Below are positions 34,731-44,004 of a stretch of 64,000 nt of DNA, in pieces; position 1 is the stretch's first letter; every line of letters starts with the position of its first letter. The translations under genes and the position numbers were made by a program. The notes beneath the pieces are model-generated. The model ran no database searches. It was not told where the DNA came from and saw only the letters and a list, made by a program, of their open reading frames with translations. Source of the DNA: Heyndrickxia ginsengihumi (lineage in GTDB: Bacteria; Bacillota; Bacilli; Bacillales; Bacillaceae_C); NCBI RefSeq assembly GCF_011008565.1, contig NZ_JAAIWK010000015.1, positions 25,896-89,895 on the forward strand. The letters are read 5' to 3'.

Positions 34731-35390
34731 ATGAAAGTTTCTTTAAAGTGGAAGTATAACGTTTTAAAAGCGAAGCCCGTCCTTTTTCAATCAGAGTGGA
34801 CTACGCCGGAAATGATGGAGAGGCTTATAGCAGATATTCAAAAAACAGGCAGAGTTGTGGAGCTAGCTATTATAGATGAAATGGAAAATGGATGGACAGT
34901 GAAAGAATTTTTAAAATGGAAAGAAGAGATAGAGGAAGAACCAAGTAATATCGTCGTTTACTTTGATGGTGGGTTTGATTTGCAGACAAAACGCGCAGGA
35001 ATTGGGGTTGTCATCTATTATCAACAACATAATGCTACTTATCGAATACGGATTAATCACTTATTCAATGAATTATGTTCAAATAGTGAGGCAGAATATG
35101 TGGCATTATATTTTGCTTGTCAACAATTAGAAGACTTAGGTGCTCACCATGTTCCATGTATGATAAAAGGAGATGCCCAAGGTGTAATTATGCAATTGCT
35201 TGGAGAATGGCCATGCTATGAAGAAATATTAAATGATTGGCTTAATAAAATCGAGGATAAACTAAAAATGTTAGGTATTAAAGCAACGTACGAAACGATC
35301 TCCAGAAAGCAAAATAAAGAAGCTGATCAGCTTGCAAGCCAGGCATTACATGATCAGATGATTCATAGTCATGTTAAAATAGAAAACTGA
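34731..35390 (+). CDS. ypeP: RNase H-like protein YpeP
   Basis: 219 residues. A short N-terminal domain (KVSLKWKYNVLKAKPVLFQS, about 1-70) precedes an RNase H-like domain: VVYFDGGFDLQTKRAGIGVV, NSEAEYVALYFACQQL, MIKGDAQGVIMQLLGEWPCY and KQNKEADQLASQAL. Asp, Glu, Asp and Asp are in the expected places. It matches YpeP of B. subtilis. ATG 34731 is preferred to GTG 34722. ypeQ follows after 73 bases. Confidence 0.88.
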   Translation: MKVSLKWKYNVLKAKPVLFQSEWTTPEMMERLIADIQKTGRVVELAIIDEMENGWTVKEFLKWKEEIEEEPSNIVVYFDGGFDLQTKRAGIGVVIYYQQHNATYRIRINHLFNELCSNSEAEYVALYFACQQLEDLGAHHVPCMIKGDAQGVIMQLLGEWPCYEEILNDWLNKIEDKLKMLGIKATYETISRKQNKEADQLASQALHDQMIHSHVKIEN

Positions 35391-35463
35391 ATGCACAGTG
35401 GAGCGGATACATAATAAAAATATATAAGTGATCGTTTGGAAAAAAGGGAAGGTTGATGAAAAC

Positions 35464-35640
35464 ATGGAGCGCAAACAACTTTTACAAGAAGTAAATGAGT
35501 TATTGTCTACTTATTGTGATGGATGTTTTTTAAAAACTTATTTTCGCAAAGAGTATGGAAAAAAAAATGCTCATCAATTTTGCATAAGAAAATGTTCAGT
35601 CGGAGAAAAATTAAAAAAATACGGTGAAAGACTATCATAA
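35464..35640 (+). CDS. ypeQ: zinc-finger protein YpeQ (DUF2602)
   Basis: 58 residues with four cysteines in two pairs, YCDGCFLKTYF and FCIRKCSVGEKLKKYG, a likely zinc site. This is the YpeQ/DUF2602 type. ATG 35464 follows AAGGGAAGGTTGATG. Probably in one transcript with ypeP. Confidence 0.85.
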   Translation: MERKQLLQEVNELLSTYCDGCFLKTYFRKEYGKKNAHQFCIRKCSVGEKLKKYGERLS

Positions 35641-35664
35641 TCATATGCTCAACATAAGCTATAT

Positions 35665-35692
35665 AAAAAGGCTGACAAAAATGCCAGCCTTT
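35665..35692. terminator. bidirectional terminator of ypeQ and csp
   Basis: AAAGGCTG (35667-35674) pairs with CAGCCTTT (35685-35692), with A and T runs on both sides. Confidence 0.75.
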
Positions 35693-35708
35693 ATTCATTA
35701 GTTTATAA

Positions 35709-35909
35709 TTAAAGTTTAGTTACGTTAGCAGCTTGTGGTCCACGATTACCTTCAACGATTTCAAAAGAAACTTCTTGACCTTCTTCTAACGTTTTGAATC
35801 CTTCGCCTTGAATAGCAGTGAAATGTACGAATACATCGTCTCCGCCTTCAACTTCGATAAAACCGTAACCTTTTTCGTTGTTAAACCATTTTACTTTACC
35901 GTTTTGCAT
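35709..35909 (-). CDS. cold-shock protein (CspB/CspD type)
   Basis: 66 residues with RNP1 KGYGFIEV and RNP2 VFVHFTAI, the nucleic-acid-binding motifs of cold-shock domain proteins. Such proteins act as RNA chaperones. The setting (next to ypeQ) matches B. subtilis cspD, but csp paralogs are hard to tell apart. AGGAGGATTAAGA is the binding site. The leader is about 100 bases, from the promoter at 36020-36048, as usual for csp genes. Confidence 0.95.
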   Translation of the reverse strand: MQNGKVKWFNNEKGYGFIEVEGGDDVFVHFTAIQGEGFKTLEEGQEVSFEIVEGNRGPQAANVTKL

Positions 35910-36019
35910 TTCTTAATCCTCCTAAATCACCAGCACATTTGTGCCTATAAAAATGTGGCATTAAACAGATGAAGAACCACTATTAAACTAGAGGATATCA
36001 CGTGTTTAATGTTATAATA

Positions 36020-36048
36020 AATATACTCCATTGATGATAAAGAGTCAA
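36020..36048 (-). promoter_or_regulatory. sigma-A promoter of csp
   Basis: On the minus strand TTGACT (36043-36048) and TATATT (36020-36025) are 17 bases apart. The start point would be near 36013, giving a leader of about 100 bases. The rest of 35910-36254 shows a TATAAT at 36172 that may belong to mntR. Confidence 0.7.
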
Positions 36049-36254
36049 GATTTTACACAATCAAAATTGTTAGAATTTCTATTTATTCTCACATTTGCAA
36101 GCGGTTAAATTGTTGTTGGATTTGCTGTAAATTTCATCAAAGTTTCATACAATCGTTAGAGGTTTTCTTGTTATAATTTTGAAATTATAGTAAACTAAAA
36201 ACAATGTGTTTATGTTTAGTGTCGTGAAAAAGTAGTATAAATGGGGGTCTGGAA

Positions 36255-36677
36255 ATGCCAACACCAAGTATGGAAGATTATATTGAACAAATATTTATTT
36301 TGATAGAGAGCAAAGGTTATGCCCGTGTTTCTGACATTGCTGAAGCACTTTCAGTACACCCATCCTCTGTTACAAAAATGGTTCAAAAATTAGATAAAGA
36401 TGATTACTTAGTTTATGAAAAATACCGCGGTTTAGTTCTTACACCAAAAGGGAAGAAAATCGGAAAAAGACTGGTAGATCGTCATCATTTACTAGAACAA
36501 TTTTTGAAAATTATCGGTGTAGACGAGGAAAATATTTATAAAGATGTTGAAGGAATTGAACATCATTTAAGCTGGAACTCTATCGATCGTATCGGTGATC
36601 TTGTCCAATACTTTCAAGCAAACCCTAGCCGAGTTCAGGCATTAAATAAACTTCAATTAGAAAATGATGATGAATGA
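36255..36677 (+). CDS. mntR: manganese-dependent repressor MntR
   Basis: 140 residues of the DtxR family. Helix-turn-helix [20 protein letters not shown] near 23-43 is followed by the dimer and metal-binding part. Metal ligands match MntR: D8 and E11 in MEDYIEQ, H77 in DRHHLLEQF, and E99, E102, H103 in [10 protein letters not shown]. With Mn(II) it represses manganese uptake genes. There is no SH3-like third domain, as expected for MntR. Confidence 0.96.
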   Translation: MPTPSMEDYIEQIFILIESKGYARVSDIAEALSVHPSSVTKMVQKLDKDDYLVYEKYRGLVLTPKGKKIGKRLVDRHHLLEQFLKIIGVDEENIYKDVEGIEHHLSWNSIDRIGDLVQYFQANPSRVQALNKLQLENDDE

Positions 36678-36704
36678 TCGTCATAAAGTTGTCTTGATCA
36701 AAAC

Positions 36705-36814
36705 AGAGCTGCCTTCTAAATGGGGATGGATGTCGTTGATACTTCTATGGAAAGTACGCAGGCTGCTTCCTATAGAAGTAATTTGACTTTCCCATTATTT
36801 TTTGCGGCAGCTCT
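36705..36814. other. structured intergenic element after mntR
   Basis: AGAGCTGCC (36705-36713) can pair with GGCAGCTCT (36806-36814) around a region with an inner stem, ACTTCTAT and ATAGAAGT (near 36740-36781), itself holding GGAAAG...CTTCC. The nested symmetry looks like a folded RNA or a small palindromic element. It has no T run at the right place for a plain terminator. Confidence 0.4.
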
Positions 36815-36824
36815 TAGCTCCTAG

Positions 36825-37043
36825 TTATTGAAAAATAGGAGGATAATTAGAAAAGTCTCTATCGTCATTTTCGTTTACAATATAGCTGGCTCCTAGTTCA
36901 TTTTCCTGAACCTCCACCCCGCTAATAACTCCCGCTTCAATTTCATTTAACGCTTTTTGATAGGAAATAATTCTCCCAGATGAAGTTTGAAAATTAATAA
37001 TTTCACCGAAATGATTTCTCTCAACTTTTATAATCTTTTCCAT
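36825..37043 (-). CDS. DUF3892 domain protein
   Basis: 72 residues: MEKIIKVERNHFGEIINFQT, SSGRIISYQKALNEIEAGVI and a tail ending DFSNYPPIFQ. DUF3892 proteins are small and of unknown role. ATG 37043 follows AGGAAG by six bases; an ATG at 37049 is too close to it. Confidence 0.8.
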   Translation of the reverse strand: MEKIIKVERNHFGEIINFQTSSGRIISYQKALNEIEAGVISGVEVQENELGASYIVNENDDRDFSNYPPIFQ

Positions 37044-37223
37044 AAGCATCTTCCTTTCATATATATTCTTTAACTATCTTTGGTAAATTATGAAAAAAAC
37101 AAACTGATTTTATGCAGTTGTTTTTATAGGAAGTCACAATTTTGTATTAGAGGGTGCATTTATATGTATGACCATGTATCATATGAGTGTAAGTAGATTT
37201 TTATATGAGTGGGGGATTGGGCA

Positions 37224-38912
37224 TTGAAAATGAAGACATCCGTGAAGTCAGATATTGAAATTGCACAAAGTTCAACATTAAAACCGATTAAAGAAATTGC
37301 AGATAAACTGCAATTAAATGAAGAAGATCTTGAGTATTATGGAAAATATAAAGCAAAAATTACATACGAAAAAATCAATCAATTGAAAACAAAAGATGAT
37401 GGAAAGTTGTTTCTTGTCACATCAATTAATCCTACACCCGCTGGAGAAGGAAAATCAACCGTAACAATTGGTTTAGGTGATGCATTAAGCAAGCTTGGCC
37501 ACAAAACAGTTATTGCTTTAAGAGAACCATCACTAGGACCGACAATGGGATTAAAAGGCGGAGCAACTGGTGGGGGATATGCTCAAGTATTGCCAATGGA
37601 AGATATCAACCTACATTTTACTGGAGATTTTCATGCGTTAACGGCTGCTAATAATGCGATATCAGCTTTATTAGATAATCATATTCATCAGGGGAATGCA
37701 CTCCAAATTGATCCGCGCAGAATTGTTTGGAAGCGGGCTGTTGATTTAAATGATCGTGCATTAAGGAAAGTCGTTGTTGGTCTCGGTGGGCCTGGACAAG
37801 GAGTACCCCGTGAAGATGGTTTTGATATCACTGTTGCATCTGAAATGATGGCAGTACTATGCTTAGCAAAAGATTTGGAAGATTTAAAACAAAGAATTGC
37901 GAATATGGTAGTTGCTTATAATTATGATAAAAATCCGATCACAGTTGGCGATTTAGGCATTGCAGGAGCTATTACGCTATTATTAAAAGACGCGTTAAAG
38001 CCAAATCTCGTTCAGACGATAGAACATACTCCTGCAATTGTACACGGAGGGCCATTTGCAAATATTGCTCACGGCTGCAATAGTATTATGGCAACAAAGA
38101 CAGCATTGAAATTGGCGGATTATGTTGTTACTGAAGCTGGTTTTGGTGCAGATTTAGGGGCGGAAAAATTTCTGGATATCAAATCTAGAATGGCTGGTCT
38201 AAAACCTGATGGAGTTGTTATTGTGGCCACGATTCGTGCTTTGAAAATGCATGGCGGCATGAAAAAGGAAGACTTACATCAAGAAAGTGTAGAAGCATTA
38301 AAAGCTGGACTCCAAAATTTGCACAAGCATGTTGATACGATAAGGCAATATGGATTGCCATTTGTAGTTGCCATCAACCGTTTTCTCAGTGATACTGAAA
38401 TGGAAATTGCTGAATTAAAACATTGGTGTGCTGCTCAAAACATCCCAGTTTCTTTAACAGAAGTATGGGGGAAAGGTGGAAAAGGCGGTATAGATTTAGC
38501 AAATAAGTTGCTGAAAACGATAGAAGAGAAGGAAAACAACTTTCAGCCTCTATATCCGCTAGAATTATCAATTGTAGAAAAAATCCGCACAGTTGTTCAG
38601 AAAGTTTATGGTGGAAAAGATGTAGAATTTTCATCACAAGCATTCAAACAAATTGAGGAATTTGAAAGGTTTGGCTGGTCAAATTTACCCGTCTGCATTG
38701 CTAAAACACAGTATTCATTATCTGATGATCCGCTAAAAGTGGGACGTCCAACAGATTTTATCATTCATGTACGCGAATTAAAAGCGAAGCTTGGTGCAGG
38801 CTTTATTGTTGCGTTAACAGGCGATGTTTTAACAATGCCAGGACTGCCTAAAAAGCCGGCTGCGTTTCAAATGGATGTTGATGAGAATGGAAATGCTGTT
38901 GGATTGTTTTAA
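37224..38912 (+). CDS. fhs: formate--tetrahydrofolate ligase
   Basis: Fhs makes 10-formyl-THF from formate, THF and ATP. The 562-residue protein has the P-loop [20 protein letters not shown] near 67, [40 protein letters not shown], the [17 protein letters not shown] block, and [15 protein letters not shown] near the end. The start is probably TTG 37224 with GGGGGATTGGG upstream, but ATG 37230 is possible. It lies just ahead of an unknown gene (15-base gap). It supplies one-carbon units to purine and thymidylate synthesis. Confidence 0.95.
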   Translation: MKMKTSVKSDIEIAQSSTLKPIKEIADKLQLNEEDLEYYGKYKAKITYEKINQLKTKDDGKLFLVTSINPTPAGEGKSTVTIGLGDALSKLGHKTVIALREPSLGPTMGLKGGATGGGYAQVLPMEDINLHFTGDFHALTAANNAISALLDNHIHQGNALQIDPRRIVWKRAVDLNDRALRKVVVGLGGPGQGVPREDGFDITVASEMMAVLCLAKDLEDLKQRIANMVVAYNYDKNPITVGDLGIAGAITLLLKDALKPNLVQTIEHTPAIVHGGPFANIAHGCNSIMATKTALKLADYVVTEAGFGADLGAEKFLDIKSRMAGLKPDGVVIVATIRALKMHGGMKKEDLHQESVEALKAGLQNLHKHVDTIRQYGLPFVVAINRFLSDTEMEIAELKHWCAAQNIPVSLTEVWGKGGKGGIDLANKLLKTIEEKENNFQPLYPLELSIVEKIRTVVQKVYGGKDVEFSSQAFKQIEEFERFGWSNLPVCIAKTQYSLSDDPLKVGRPTDFIIHVRELKAKLGAGFIVALTGDVLTMPGLPKKPAAFQMDVDENGNAVGLF

Positions 38913-38926
38913 AGGAAGTGAATGTG

Positions 38927-39418
38927 GTGTTTGACCCAACTGCATTTGATAATATGAAAGTTGTTTTTGAAGGAGCGGTATATGATCTTGATTTAAGCGG
39001 TGAGGCAATTGTTACGCAAAGGCATGACTATATTGACCTTGCTACTATGTCACGTTTATACAGCATCCGTCTCACTTTAGATGAAAATTCCTCTACGTAT
39101 GCCGATATTCGTTTAGAAGCGACAATTGAACAATTAGCAGCAGAATTGCTAAATCAAGCAAATCAATTCCGGATCGGTGCTTTTGTAAAGGTTCTTTTTA
39201 CATGGAAACAAGAGGAAAAATCAGCTTCTTATAAAAAATTGATCACATCCCTTTGGGGTGAAGAACGCTCATACGAATATAGAACGATTTTTTCTTCACA
39301 TGAAGACCCAAAGGAAGAAATCATCATCGATTTTCAGCGAATAGTGACGGAAGATATGATGGATGATCTTTTAGAAATGCTTCATCATGTTGTGAAGACA
39401 TTACAAAAACTTTATTAA
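38927..39418 (+). CDS. hypothetical protein following fhs
   Basis: About 163 residues (MFDPTAFDNMKVVFEGAVYD...). The first half is beta-rich (LSGEAIVTQRHDYIDLATMS, YSIRLTLDENSS), the second helical, ending MDDLLEMLHHVVKTLQKLY. I do not recognise the family. AAGGAAG lies at 38912-38918, so GTG 38927 or GTG 38924 is likelier than GTG 38918, which overlaps it. Short distance to fhs suggests coupling. A terminator follows. Confidence 0.65.
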   Translation: MFDPTAFDNMKVVFEGAVYDLDLSGEAIVTQRHDYIDLATMSRLYSIRLTLDENSSTYADIRLEATIEQLAAELLNQANQFRIGAFVKVLFTWKQEEKSASYKKLITSLWGEERSYEYRTIFSSHEDPKEEIIIDFQRIVTEDMMDDLLEMLHHVVKTLQKLY

Positions 39419-39429
39419 TATCATTTTAG

Positions 39430-39465
39430 AAAAGCTGCGTTATGTAAGACGATGCAGCTTTTTCT
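39430..39465 (+). terminator. terminator after the fhs unit
   Basis: AAAAGCTGC (39430-39438) pairs with GCAGCTTTT (39454-39462), followed by TCTC. Confidence 0.75.
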
Positions 39466-39513
39466 CTATTTAATATAAATCGTGTTACAATAATATGGAA
39501 AGAGGTTAGTATA

Positions 39514-40155
39514 TTGATTGATATTATTGCTAAAACTGAACAATTCGTTTATAAAGAGCATGAAAAGGATTCGTCTGGCCATGATTGGCACCATATTGAC
39601 AGGGTGCGTAAATTGGCTTTGCGAATAGCGCAAGCCGAACATAAAGGTGATGCTTTTATTATTGAAATGGCAGCTCTTTTACATGATATACCTGATGAAA
39701 AATTGAATGAACAAATGGATGAAGGCGAAAAGAAGTTAACACGTTTTCTTGATACAATACAAGTTTCGGATGAACAAAAACTGTTCATCATTGACATAGT
39801 AAAGACAATTTCTTTTAAAGGCGGGAATGAAGCGGACTTACATTCATATGAGGCAATGGTCGTCCGTGATGCTGATCGTTTAGATGCAATCGGAGCTATC
39901 GGGATTGCGAGAACATTTGCTTATGGCGGGAAAAAAGGCCAGGCCATGTATAATCCATCTTTACCAGTTAGAACAAATATGTCACTAAATGAGTATCGCA
40001 ATGGACAAACTTCATCTATTCATCATTTTTATGAGAAATTATTAAAATTAAAAGATTTATTGCATACTGAGACGGCGAAACAACTTGCAGAAGAACGTCA
40101 TCAGTTTATGGAGATGTTCTTACAGCAATTTTATAAAGAATGGGATGTTGATTAA
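39514..40155 (+). CDS. ypgQ: HD-domain phosphohydrolase YpgQ
   Basis: 213 residues of the HD superfamily. Metal ligands lie in GHDWHHIDRV, ALLHDIPDEKL and the later RDADRLDAIGAIG. B. subtilis YpgQ is reported as a nucleotide pyrophosphohydrolase in vitro (family knowledge). TTG 39514 has GAGGTTAG before it. Its stop codon overlaps the start of the ABC-F gene (TAATG), so the two are coupled. Confidence 0.9.
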   Translation: MIDIIAKTEQFVYKEHEKDSSGHDWHHIDRVRKLALRIAQAEHKGDAFIIEMAALLHDIPDEKLNEQMDEGEKKLTRFLDTIQVSDEQKLFIIDIVKTISFKGGNEADLHSYEAMVVRDADRLDAIGAIGIARTFAYGGKKGQAMYNPSLPVRTNMSLNEYRNGQTSSIHHFYEKLLKLKDLLHTETAKQLAEERHQFMEMFLQQFYKEWDVD

Positions 40156-42038
40156 TGAGATCGTTAGCTATTGAAAACTTTACAAAATCTTATGGAGAAA
40201 AACAATTATTTGATCATATCTCCTTCCATATTGGTGAAAATGAACACATTGGGCTGATCGGGGTAAATGGGACAGGAAAATCTAGTTTACTAACATTAAT
40301 TGCTGGTTTGGATGAACCAGATGAAGGGGAAATGATTCATCCTAATGATTATACAATCGGTTATTTACCGCAGCAGCCATCGTTGTCTCCAGATTTAACT
40401 GTTCTGGAACAAATCTTCCAAGGTGAGACTGCAATTATGCAGCTCTTGCGTTCATATGAGCAAATAACAATTTATCTTGAAGAAGATCCAACAAATGAAA
40501 ACTATCAAAATCAGTTATTTAAGCTCCAAGAACAAATGGATGCTTTAGATGCGTGGGAAGCAAGTGCAAATGCAAAAACGATATTAACAAAGTTAGGAAT
40601 CAGCGATTTTACAAAGAAGGTCGGTACGCTATCAGGTGGTCAAAAGAAACGTGTTGCACTCGCGCAAGTCTTAATTGAAAAACCTGATCTATTAATTTTA
40701 GATGAACCGACGAACCATCTTGATTATCCTTCAGTAAAATGGCTTGAAGATTATATTTCAAAATATCGCGGTTCAGTTTTACTTGTCACGCATGATCGTT
40801 ATTTTCTAGATCATGTAGCCAACCGTATTTTTGAACTCGATCATGGACAATTATATGCTTATAAAGGAAATTATCAAGATTTTATTGAAGCAAAAGCATT
40901 ACGAGAAGAAGAAATGCTCCAACAAGAAGAAAAAAGAAAAAATCTTTATCGTCATGAATTAGCATGGATGAAAAGAGGGGCAAAAGCAAGATCGACAAAA
41001 CAGAAGGCAAGAATTCAGCGATTCGAACAATTAGAATCCAATATTGGAAAGATCCCTACAAATGAACAAGTTGATATAGCACTAGAAGGATCACGTTTAG
41101 GAAAACAAGTATTTGAATTAAAAAATGCCTCAAAATCATTTCAACATCAGAAAATATTGGATCACTTTGATTGGCTCATTAAACCATTAGACCGAATTGG
41201 GATTGTCGGAAAAAATGGCAGTGGAAAATCTACGTTTATGAATATTTTAGCTAGAAATATTCAGCTTGATAGCGGCGAGTTGCTAATTGGTCAAACCGTT
41301 AATATCGCCTATTATAAACAAGAGATTGATGAAATGAATGAAAATAAAAGAATGATTGAATATATTCGCGAGTTTGGAGATTCGGTTACGACAAAAGATG
41401 GTGAAACAATATCGGCTGCACAAATGCTGGAAAGATTTTTGTTTGAAAAACATACACATGGTACACCGATCTATAAGCTTTCTGGCGGAGAAAAACGGAG
41501 ACTTTACTTGTTGTCATTGTTGATGGGTAGACCTAATGTACTTTTGTTAGATGAACCTACAAATGATTTAGATACACAAACGCTCACAGTGTTGGAAGAT
41601 TATATTGAACAATTTCCAGGTGTCGTTATTTCTGTCTCACATGATCGTTATTTTTTAGATAAAACAGCTGAGCAACTGTTAATTTTTAAAGGTGATGCTG
41701 TGATTGATCAATATTATGGTTCATATAGTGATTATTTGGAACATGAACGGAAAAATGAGAAATCAAGCAAAGAACCAAAAAAAGAGTTAGTTATTGAACA
41801 AAAAGTAAAGCAGAAAAAGAAAAAAATGTCCTATTCAGAACAAAAGGAATGGGAAGCAATAGATGAGAACATTGAGCAATGTGAAGAGAAGATTAAACAA
41901 TTGAATCAAGAGCTTCATCAAGTCGGATCAGATTTTATGAAAGCACAAGAAATTATGAACGTACTTGAAGAAGAAAACGAAAAGCTTGAGTATTTAATTG
42001 AAAGATGGGATTATTTATCTGAACTACAGAATTCATAA
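40155..42038 (+). CDS. ABC-F family ATPase (YfmR/Uup-like)
   Basis: 627 residues with two ABC domains and no membrane part. Walker A is GVNGTGKSSL near 38 and GKNGSGKSTF near 354; signatures are LSGGQKKR and LSGGEKRR; Walker B LLILDEPTNHLD and VLLLDEPTNDLD. A linker (about 235-315, EEKRKNLYRHELAWMKRGAK) and a C-terminal coiled coil (about 545-627) resemble YfmR and Uup, which help ribosomes through difficult peptide bonds. No antibiotic-resistance type linker is evident. Coupled to ypgQ. Confidence 0.92.
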   Translation: MRSLAIENFTKSYGEKQLFDHISFHIGENEHIGLIGVNGTGKSSLLTLIAGLDEPDEGEMIHPNDYTIGYLPQQPSLSPDLTVLEQIFQGETAIMQLLRSYEQITIYLEEDPTNENYQNQLFKLQEQMDALDAWEASANAKTILTKLGISDFTKKVGTLSGGQKKRVALAQVLIEKPDLLILDEPTNHLDYPSVKWLEDYISKYRGSVLLVTHDRYFLDHVANRIFELDHGQLYAYKGNYQDFIEAKALREEEMLQQEEKRKNLYRHELAWMKRGAKARSTKQKARIQRFEQLESNIGKIPTNEQVDIALEGSRLGKQVFELKNASKSFQHQKILDHFDWLIKPLDRIGIVGKNGSGKSTFMNILARNIQLDSGELLIGQTVNIAYYKQEIDEMNENKRMIEYIREFGDSVTTKDGETISAAQMLERFLFEKHTHGTPIYKLSGGEKRRLYLLSLLMGRPNVLLLDEPTNDLDTQTLTVLEDYIEQFPGVVISVSHDRYFLDKTAEQLLIFKGDAVIDQYYGSYSDYLEHERKNEKSSKEPKKELVIEQKVKQKKKKMSYSEQKEWEAIDENIEQCEEKIKQLNQELHQVGSDFMKAQEIMNVLEEENEKLEYLIERWDYLSELQNS

Positions 42039-42108
42039 AATAGAGGAATGTCTGCACTTTGTGATAAAATAAAACAAGGCTACCGATGTCAGAGAAAGGT
42101 GGTAGAAA

Positions 42109-43236
42109 ATGAATATAAAAGCAATTGAACCAACTCCAAGTCCGAATACAATGAAGGTTATTTTGACAGAGGAGCTACCAAGCGGAAAGCGGAATAATTA
42201 TAAAAAAGAGCAACTGGAAGAAGCACCTGATTTGATTAGACGAATTTTGCAAATTGATGGTGTCAAAGGGGTTTATCATGTTGCAGACTTTTTAGCAGTA
42301 GAACGGGTAGGGAAAGTTGATTGGAAGGAAATTTTACCTAAAGTCAGAGAGGCTTTCGGCGAGGAACAATCCCATTCTAATCAAGAAGAAGTGATGAATG
42401 AGCATTTTGGAGAAGTAAATGTGGCGATCCAAATGTTCAAGGACATTCCGTTGCAAGTTAAGTTGACAGACGGTGAACAAGAAAAACGGTTTGGTTTGCC
42501 AGATTATTTTGTTCATGCTATGAAATCAGCTACTTTAGACGGCGATAATTACGTGTTATTAAGAAAATGGAAAGATTGGGGCGTTCGTTATGGCGAATTA
42601 GAGCAAATTGGCCATGATGTTGTCGAAGAATTGCTCGCAGCTTACCCTCAAGAAAGAATCAATACATTAGTAGAGCAAGCACAAAATCCTACTAAACCAA
42701 TAAAGAAGAAACAATTGATCAAAGTGACATCAGATATGCTAGATGTACCTGATTGGCGCAAAAGATATCAGCTGCTTGAACAGATGGAAACCCCAACTTT
42801 GCAAGATTTGCCTGTATTGGAAAAAGCGCTGAAAGATGAAAAACCTTCTATTCGTAGACTTGCAGTTGTATATCTAGGAATGATTAAGGATAAACAAGTA
42901 TTATCATATCTTTATAAAGGCTTGGAAGACGGTAATGTAACTGTGAGAAGAACAGCGGGTGATGCTTTGTCCGATCTCGGATTTAAAGAGGCAATTGCTC
43001 CAATGGCAAAACTGTTACAAGATCCAAGTAAAATCGTTCGCTGGCGTGCAGCGATGTTTTTATACGAAGAAGGTGACGAATCTGCGTTACCAGCCTTGAA
43101 ACAAGCTGAAAATGATCCTGAATTCGAAGTACAGTTACAAATCAAAATGGCAATTGAAAGGATTACGAATGGGCAGGAAGCAAAAGGTTCGGTATGGAAG
43201 CAAATGACTGAGGCAAGAAAAAATCAACCTAATTAA
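42109..43236 (+). CDS. ypgR: YpgR / CvfC-type protein with HEAT repeats
   Basis: 375 residues. The N-terminus (IEPTPSPNTMKVILTEELPS) is the Nfu/NifU N-like domain; the middle includes a metal-free region ending KKKQLIKVTSDM; the last 150 residues are HEAT-like repeats (LPVLEKALKDEKPSIRRLAV, KGLEDGNVTVRRTAGDALSD, KLLQDPSKIVRWRAAMFLYE). It matches the 'conserved virulence factor C' family. Role in the cell is unclear. It lies just ahead of brxA, as in B. subtilis. Confidence 0.9.
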   Translation: MNIKAIEPTPSPNTMKVILTEELPSGKRNNYKKEQLEEAPDLIRRILQIDGVKGVYHVADFLAVERVGKVDWKEILPKVREAFGEEQSHSNQEEVMNEHFGEVNVAIQMFKDIPLQVKLTDGEQEKRFGLPDYFVHAMKSATLDGDNYVLLRKWKDWGVRYGELEQIGHDVVEELLAAYPQERINTLVEQAQNPTKPIKKKQLIKVTSDMLDVPDWRKRYQLLEQMETPTLQDLPVLEKALKDEKPSIRRLAVVYLGMIKDKQVLSYLYKGLEDGNVTVRRTAGDALSDLGFKEAIAPMAKLLQDPSKIVRWRAAMFLYEEGDESALPALKQAENDPEFEVQLQIKMAIERITNGQEAKGSVWKQMTEARKNQPN

Positions 43237-43388
43237 ATGAAGTGAAAGCAGAATTACTTTATCATTTAGCTTATGAGATTATATGTTGTTAATGATGATA
43301 CGGCCAACTACTTTTCAGAAGTTGTTAGTCATCATCGTTATATCTAATAAATATATTTAACGATTGTAAATTTGAGGAGGTTTTATCG
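43237..43388 (+). other. imperfect hairpin upstream of brxA
   Basis: ATGATGAT...CCAACTACTT and AAGTTGTTAG...TCATCATC at about 43295-43340 can pair imperfectly. There is no T run, so this may be a leader structure of brxA. Confidence 0.35.
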
Positions 43389-43823
43389 ATGTCAATGGCA
43401 TATGAAGATTATATGAGAGAATTAGTAAGACCAATGAGAGAGGAACTAGTAAACGCTAATTTCAAAGAATTGAAAACTGCTGAAGAAGTAGCCGAATACA
43501 TGGAGAATGCACAAGGAACTACGTTAGTAGTTGTTAATTCTGTATGTGGTTGTGCAGCAGGGTTAGCAAGACCAGCAGCAGTTGAGGCAATTCAAACATC
43601 AGATAAAAAGCCTGAACACTTTGTAACCGTGTTTGCAGGTCAGGATAAAGAAGCAACTGCAAAGATGCGGGAGTATTTTATTGATATTGAACCATCATCA
43701 CCATCTATGGCATTGTTAAAGGGAAAAGAAGTTTTGCATTTTATTCCAAGAAGCGATATTGAAGGACATGATGTTGAAGAAATTATCGCAAATTTGCATA
43801 ATGCATTTGAAAAATATTGCTAA
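43389..43823 (+). CDS. brxA: bacilliredoxin BrxA (YphP)
   Basis: 144 residues with a thioredoxin-like fold and the CGC active site at 53-55 (NSVCGCAAGLARPA). Bacilliredoxins remove bacillithiol from protein thiols after oxidative stress. BrxA and BrxB are similar; I chose BrxA because ypgR lies next to it, as in B. subtilis where BrxA is YphP. AGGAGG lies before ATG 43389. Confidence 0.93.
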   Translation: MSMAYEDYMRELVRPMREELVNANFKELKTAEEVAEYMENAQGTTLVVVNSVCGCAAGLARPAAVEAIQTSDKKPEHFVTVFAGQDKEATAKMREYFIDIEPSSPSMALLKGKEVLHFIPRSDIEGHDVEEIIANLHNAFEKYC

Positions 43824-43836
43824 TGTTACCGTAATG

Positions 43837-43870
43837 AAAAACGCTTTAGTTTTATTCTAAGGCGTTTTTA
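43837..43870 (+). terminator. terminator of brxA
   Basis: AAAAACGCTTTAG (43837-43849) pairs with CTAAGGCGTTTTT (43857-43869) with one wobble. Confidence 0.8.
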
Positions 43871-44004
43871 TTCTATAGGTCTGTTTAAATGAAACATATT
43901 TATTTCAAAACTCATTTTTATGAAATTCTTTATTGATAGATCATAGCTATTTATCAAAATCGATGTTTAAAGGCTCTTTTCTAATAGATTGGATCATAGA
44001 GGCT

